Source: Micropruina sp. (GTDB lineage: Bacteria > Actinomycetota > Actinomycetes > Propionibacteriales > Propionibacteriaceae). From it: a DNA stretch of 64,000 nt. The translations under genes were made by a program, and so were the position numbers. Position 1 is the first letter of the stretch. Each line of letters opens with the position of its first letter. Where the stretch lies: positions 1,612,001-1,676,000 of the forward strand of contig JADJTM010000001.1 in the NCBI GenBank assembly GCA_016711205.1. Direction: 5' to 3'. The notes beneath the pieces were generated by a model, which made no database searches, was not told where the DNA came from, and saw nothing but the letters and a program-made list of their open reading frames with translations. Below are positions 60,933 to 64,000 of the stretch, one piece after another.

Positions 60933-61078
60933 TCGCCCACATGGTGCTCCACGCCCGCTGACAACCACCCATCGGCGCCATTTGCGCGCGTCCGTCAAGC
61001 TGCTCGCGTCTTGCGTCAGCTAGGCAGTTCGAGGGCGGCCAGCACGTGCTTCAGATCGGCAGGTGAATGCGGGGACAT

Positions 61079-61228
61079 CATGGAGGGCCGTCATCGCCCC
61101 TCGTATCCGTCCGGACCGGCGACGCCTTCAACTTCTTCAACGCAGACGAACAGCCCCCGCTCTTCTTCGCAGTAGGGTTCGTCATCGCCGGAAACGAGTC
61201 GCCGGTGACGCAGGAGGTGCTCGGATGA
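61079..61228 (+). pseudogene. C-terminal gene remnant before the lipoprotein gene
   Basis: From about 61079 to TGA 61226-61228 the plus strand reads GPSSPLVSVRTGDAFNFFNA and DEQPPLFFAVGFVIAGNESP, ending VTQEVLG. The composition is protein-like and the stop overlaps the ATG of the lipoprotein gene, as in an operon. No start codon or N-terminal part was found, so it is a remnant or a gene with an upstream frameshift. Confidence 0.35.
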
Positions 61229-61626
61229 TTCGGCGGAAGCTGTCTGCTCTCGCCCTGGCGTTGTCGATCGCGGTACTCACCGCCTGTGGCGGAAACGCGG
61301 CCGTGACGAGCAAGGTGGAGCCGGGCTCCTACATGCGTTTGGCGGACACGTCTTTCACGAGCATCGAGGAGTGCGAGGAGCGCAAGCAGCAGGCCGGCGA
61401 GGGTGTCCTGTTCAACTGCGCCCAGAGGTTGAGGCTCAACGAAGACGGGACCTTCAGGATCATCGTGACCGACATCGCCGAGGCGGGCACCTGGGTGGTC
61501 GAGAACTCGACCCTCATCCTCACCCGCAACGTGGACGGAGCGATCACCAGGATCCCGATCAACGCCGACGGCACGCTCGGCGACGGCTGGACGGTCGATC
61601 CGCAAGCCCGCGCCGGCGAGGGCTAG
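61225..61626 (+). CDS. small lipoprotein, hypothetical
   Basis: The 133-residue protein from ATG 61225 (AGGAGG 7 nt upstream) has a signal peptide MIRRKLSALALALSIAVLTAC with a clean LTAC lipobox, so lipid attachment at Cys21 is expected. The mature part is a beta-rich domain with two further Cys (SIEECEERKQ and LFNCAQRLRL) and repeated turn motifs LNEDGTFRIIV and INADGTLGDGW. No family was recognised. Confidence 0.75.
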   Translation: MIRRKLSALALALSIAVLTACGGNAAVTSKVEPGSYMRLADTSFTSIEECEERKQQAGEGVLFNCAQRLRLNEDGTFRIIVTDIAEAGTWVVENSTLILTRNVDGAITRIPINADGTLGDGWTVDPQARAGEG

Positions 61627-61695
61627 AAACGATGGACGCATCCTGCCGGCCGGTGTGACGGCTAGCTTCCGCTTCACCCGACCGGGTTGCCGTGC

Positions 61696-63228
61696 TCACG
61701 CCACGCCGACGTGCGCCTCGCGGCGGGTGTCGCCGGCTGCCTGCAGGGTGCCGTCCGCGTGCCGTAGTGCGGCGCCGACCCCACCGAAGTACATGTGCGG
61801 CTCACCGAACTCGTGACCGTCAAGACCGAGCTCGGCGATGGCTGCCGCGATGCCCGCGTCTGGTTCATGCTCCACCACCACTCCTTGGTCGGTGTGCCGC
61901 ACGTGCAGCCGGGGATTGGCGATGGCCTCGGCAAGTTCTCGGCCATGCAGGCAACCTTGACCCAGCACGAGCATCAGTGCGGTGGTGATCCGGTCCGCAC
62001 CGGGGGATCCGATGGCCATCACCCGGCCACCTTCGGTCCGCCCCACAGTGGGGGCCATGTTGGACGCCAAACGTGTTCCCGGCGGCGTCGCATGTAGCCC
62101 GAGCCGGTTGAGTTCCACCTCGCCAAGAGCGTTGTTCAGCAGGACCCCCGTGCCGGGAATGCACAGCCCGGCGCAGTATCCGCTGCTCATCGTCACGGCG
62201 CAGGCGTTGCCCTCGATGTCGACCGCGGAGATGTGCGCCGTGGAGGACGACCCCCGCAGCGCCGACAGTCCATAGCGCCCCACCGAGTTCAGTAGGCGGA
62301 GGCCGTCCGCCTCGAGGTCGCGTGAAAGGTCGTGGGTGGTGAGCCGATACGACAACACCGCTCGTTGGATTTCGATGGCGTCGCGCCAGGTCCAGTCGCC
62401 GATCCGGGCCAGCTCGCCCAGCATCACGGCAAGCATCGGGCCGCCCACTGCCGGCGGTGGATTCACGCCGATCCGCCAGCGGCCCACCTTCGCGATGTGC
62501 GCCGGGCGGCTCACCGGGCGGTAACGGGCCAGGTCGGACGCCGTGATCAGCCCGTCCCCGTTTGCCATTTCCGAAACCAGAGCCTGCGCCACCGCACCGG
62601 TGGTGAACAACTCCGGACCCTCATCGGCGAGCTGGTCGAGCACTGCGGCCAGCAGCGGGTTGCTGGTCATCTCCCCCGGACCGAGCAGCCTGCCATCAGG
62701 CCGGGTGACCAGCGCATGCGCCTCGGCATCGGGGGCGAACAGGCTGTCCGCGGTGAAGGCGAGGTAGCGGGCCGTCGCCGCCCCGATCGGGTACTGACGG
62801 GCGGCGCGGGCCGCGGGTGCGACCAAGTCGGCCCAAGGCAGCCGGGCGAAGCGGGTCTGCGCCAAACCCAAGGCGGGCACGATGCCAGGGGTGGCCACCG
62901 AACCGTGGCCGGCATACATGGTCACCCCACCGCCATAAGAGGTGACCACCCGGCGCAAGCCGTGACCGCGGCGCTCCGGATCGCCCTCCCGACCGGGCAT
63001 TTCGACATTGCCGTCGATCAGCTCCGGCTCACCACCCGCTGGCCAAACCGCGATGTAGCAGCCTCCGCCCAGGCTGACCATGCCCGGTTCCGTGGCCATC
63101 GCCACCATCGCGGCGGCGAGTGCGGCGTCCACGGCGTTGCCGCCGTTCCGGCCGACCAACAGGCCTGCCTCGAGGGCCTGAGCGCCGGTAGCGGCGACCG
63201 CGATGATGGGCTTGCTCACAGAGGTCAT
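61696..63228 (-). CDS. ggt: gamma-glutamyltransferase-family N-terminal nucleophile hydrolase
   Basis: The 510-residue protein matches gamma-glutamyltransferases: GGNAVDAALAAAMVAMATEP and GMVSLGGGCYIAVW at the start, STAHISAVDIEGNACAVTMS with the autocleavage Thr near residue 327, and GVLLNNALGE in the small subunit. Unlike secreted GGTs it has no signal peptide, so it probably acts in the cytoplasm. The substrate could be glutathione-like peptides, cephalosporin-type acyl groups or others. In a mycothiol user, glutathione itself is unlikely to be the native substrate. Confidence 0.9.
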   Translation of the reverse strand: MTSVSKPIIAVAATGAQALEAGLLVGRNGGNAVDAALAAAMVAMATEPGMVSLGGGCYIAVWPAGGEPELIDGNVEMPGREGDPERRGHGLRRVVTSYGGGVTMYAGHGSVATPGIVPALGLAQTRFARLPWADLVAPAARAARQYPIGAATARYLAFTADSLFAPDAEAHALVTRPDGRLLGPGEMTSNPLLAAVLDQLADEGPELFTTGAVAQALVSEMANGDGLITASDLARYRPVSRPAHIAKVGRWRIGVNPPPAVGGPMLAVMLGELARIGDWTWRDAIEIQRAVLSYRLTTHDLSRDLEADGLRLLNSVGRYGLSALRGSSSTAHISAVDIEGNACAVTMSSGYCAGLCIPGTGVLLNNALGEVELNRLGLHATPPGTRLASNMAPTVGRTEGGRVMAIGSPGADRITTALMLVLGQGCLHGRELAEAIANPRLHVRHTDQGVVVEHEPDAGIAAAIAELGLDGHEFGEPHMYFGGVGAALRHADGTLQAAGDTRREAHVGVA

Positions 63229-63392
63229 CTTGGCCCAGTCCGTCCCGGACGGAGAACTCGACCAGCGTGCCGAGCCGACTGCCGCATAAGACCACGCCCG
63301 GGGTCGGCACGGGCGGCGACCGTGAGAGCAAGGCGAGATGCACGCCCAGCAAGCATGGTCGGCGCGCCACGTGGTAGACGTCTCGACCGCGG

Positions 63393-63860
63393 TTTGCGAG
63401 ATCCCGGCGTTCGCCGGGATGACGGGACAGGTCAGGTATTCGCGATCCCGGCGTTCGCCGGGATGACGGGGACGGGTCAGGTTTCGAGATCCCGGAGTTC
63501 GCCGGGATGACGGGACAGGTCAGGTTTGCGAGATCCCGGCGTTCGCCGGGATGACGGGACAGGTCGGGTTTCGAGATCCCGGCATTCGCCGGGATGACGG
63601 GGACGGGTCAGGTTTCGAGATCCCGGCATTCGCCGGATGACGGGGACAGGTCGGGTTTCGAGATCCCGGCATTCGCCGGGATGACGGGACAGGTCAGTCT
63701 GCGAGATCCCGGCCGGGATGACGGGGACACGTCAGGTATGCGAGATCCCGGCATTCGCCGGGACGACGGGACAGGCCAGTTTGCGAGATCCCGGAGTTCG
63801 CCGGGATGACGGGACGGGTCAGGTTTCGAGATCCCGGCATTCGCCGGGATGACGGGATGG
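63393..63860. repeat. tandem array of eleven REP-like palindromic units
   Basis: Eleven units with a period of about 38-45 bp share GAGATCCCGG(C/A)(G/A)TTCGCCGGGATGACGGG-type cores, each able to fold the hairpin ATCCCGGCGTTCGCCGGGAT, and a joining piece GACAGGTCAGGTTT. Unit 8 lacks the TTCGCC loop part and unit 6 lacks one G. The joiners are themselves conserved, unlike CRISPR spacers. It lies between the divergent ggt gene and the gene starting at 63970. Confidence 0.88.
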
Positions 63861-63969
63861 GCCCCCGCAGTCACTGCGAATTCCGGCGATCCGCGTCCGA
63901 GCGTCCGCGAAGGCTACTAATGTCCGAATTGTCGACCGAGCGGCCGACCCCGAGTGGGGGAAAAGTGGG

Positions 63970-64000
63970 GTGACAAGAATGAAGCAGGCCAGCAAGAAGG
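63970..64000 (+). CDS. start of an unidentified gene (partial)
   Basis: GTG 63970 and, in frame, ATG 63979 open a frame reading TRMKQASKK to the window edge. A G-rich stretch GGGGGAAAAGTGGGG lies just upstream as a possible ribosome site. The basic start would suit a signal peptide or DNA-binding protein; nothing more can be said. Confidence 0.4.
   Translation, partial: MTRMKQASKK

Noticed and set aside
63393..63860. CRISPR array
   Set aside because: The pieces between the hairpins are conserved rather than unique, the units are palindromic with a 38-45-bp period, and no cas genes are present.

Overview
The window is high-GC DNA with GTG/TTG starts, a 16S/23S of actinobacterial type, a mycothiol gene (mshC) and the actinobacterial block infC-rpmI-rplT-trmH-pheS-pheT. 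It most likely comes from an actinobacterium of the Propionibacteriales/Propionibacteriaceae. That placement is an inference from rRNA signature stretches and gene order, not from a search.

Layout. (1) 0-6 kb: an rRNA operon on the minus strand (16S-23S-5S, no spacer tRNA) with two sigma70-type promoters and a bidirectional terminator. (2) 6-15 kb: tyrS, an MFS transporter and the arginine operon argC-J-B-D-R-H, whose first five genes overlap by 4 bp and which lacks argF and argG. (3) 15-21.6 kb: a HAD phosphatase and a plus-strand tetrapyrrole operon: hemC fused to a frameshifted hemD, hemB, hemL, and a SUMT (cobA) fused to a GNAT domain. (4) 21.7-28.8 kb: infC-rpmI-rplT-trmH-pheS-pheT on the minus strand. 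The hem block sits between pheT and argC, which are normally adjacent in actinobacteria. (5) 28.8-38 kb: small membrane and PH-domain proteins, hisG-hisE, a GNAT/menC pair, mshC, uppP, an aldo/keto reductase and an M20 peptidase. All five convergent gene junctions in the core carry short palindromic repeats of three families.

(6) 38.3-59.2 kb is a genomic island at a tRNA-Leu(GAG) gene. The tRNA 3' end and about 20 bp beyond it recur at 59.15 kb, and both copies are followed by 11-bp-spaced GCACAACAT repeats that look like integrase arm sites. No integrase is visible. The island holds a truncated PIN toxin with its antitoxin, higB/higA split by an IS630 element, vapBC, hepT-mntA, relBE, and mazEF just past the second repeat. 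It also holds three copies of one IS256-family element, each with a perfect 8-bp target duplication; two of these split other genes, which can be rejoined in frame. Several small hypothetical genes and an amidohydrolase lie between. (7) 59.3-64 kb: mazEF, gene remnants, a lipoprotein, a gamma-glutamyltransferase and an 11-unit palindromic repeat array, ending at the start of another gene.

Sequence quality. Several single-base losses in homopolymers (hemD, the IS transposases), long G tracts at 26.3 and 28.1 kb, and an IS256 copy shortened from 1387 to 802 bp despite a perfect target duplication suggest that part of the apparent decay is consensus error.
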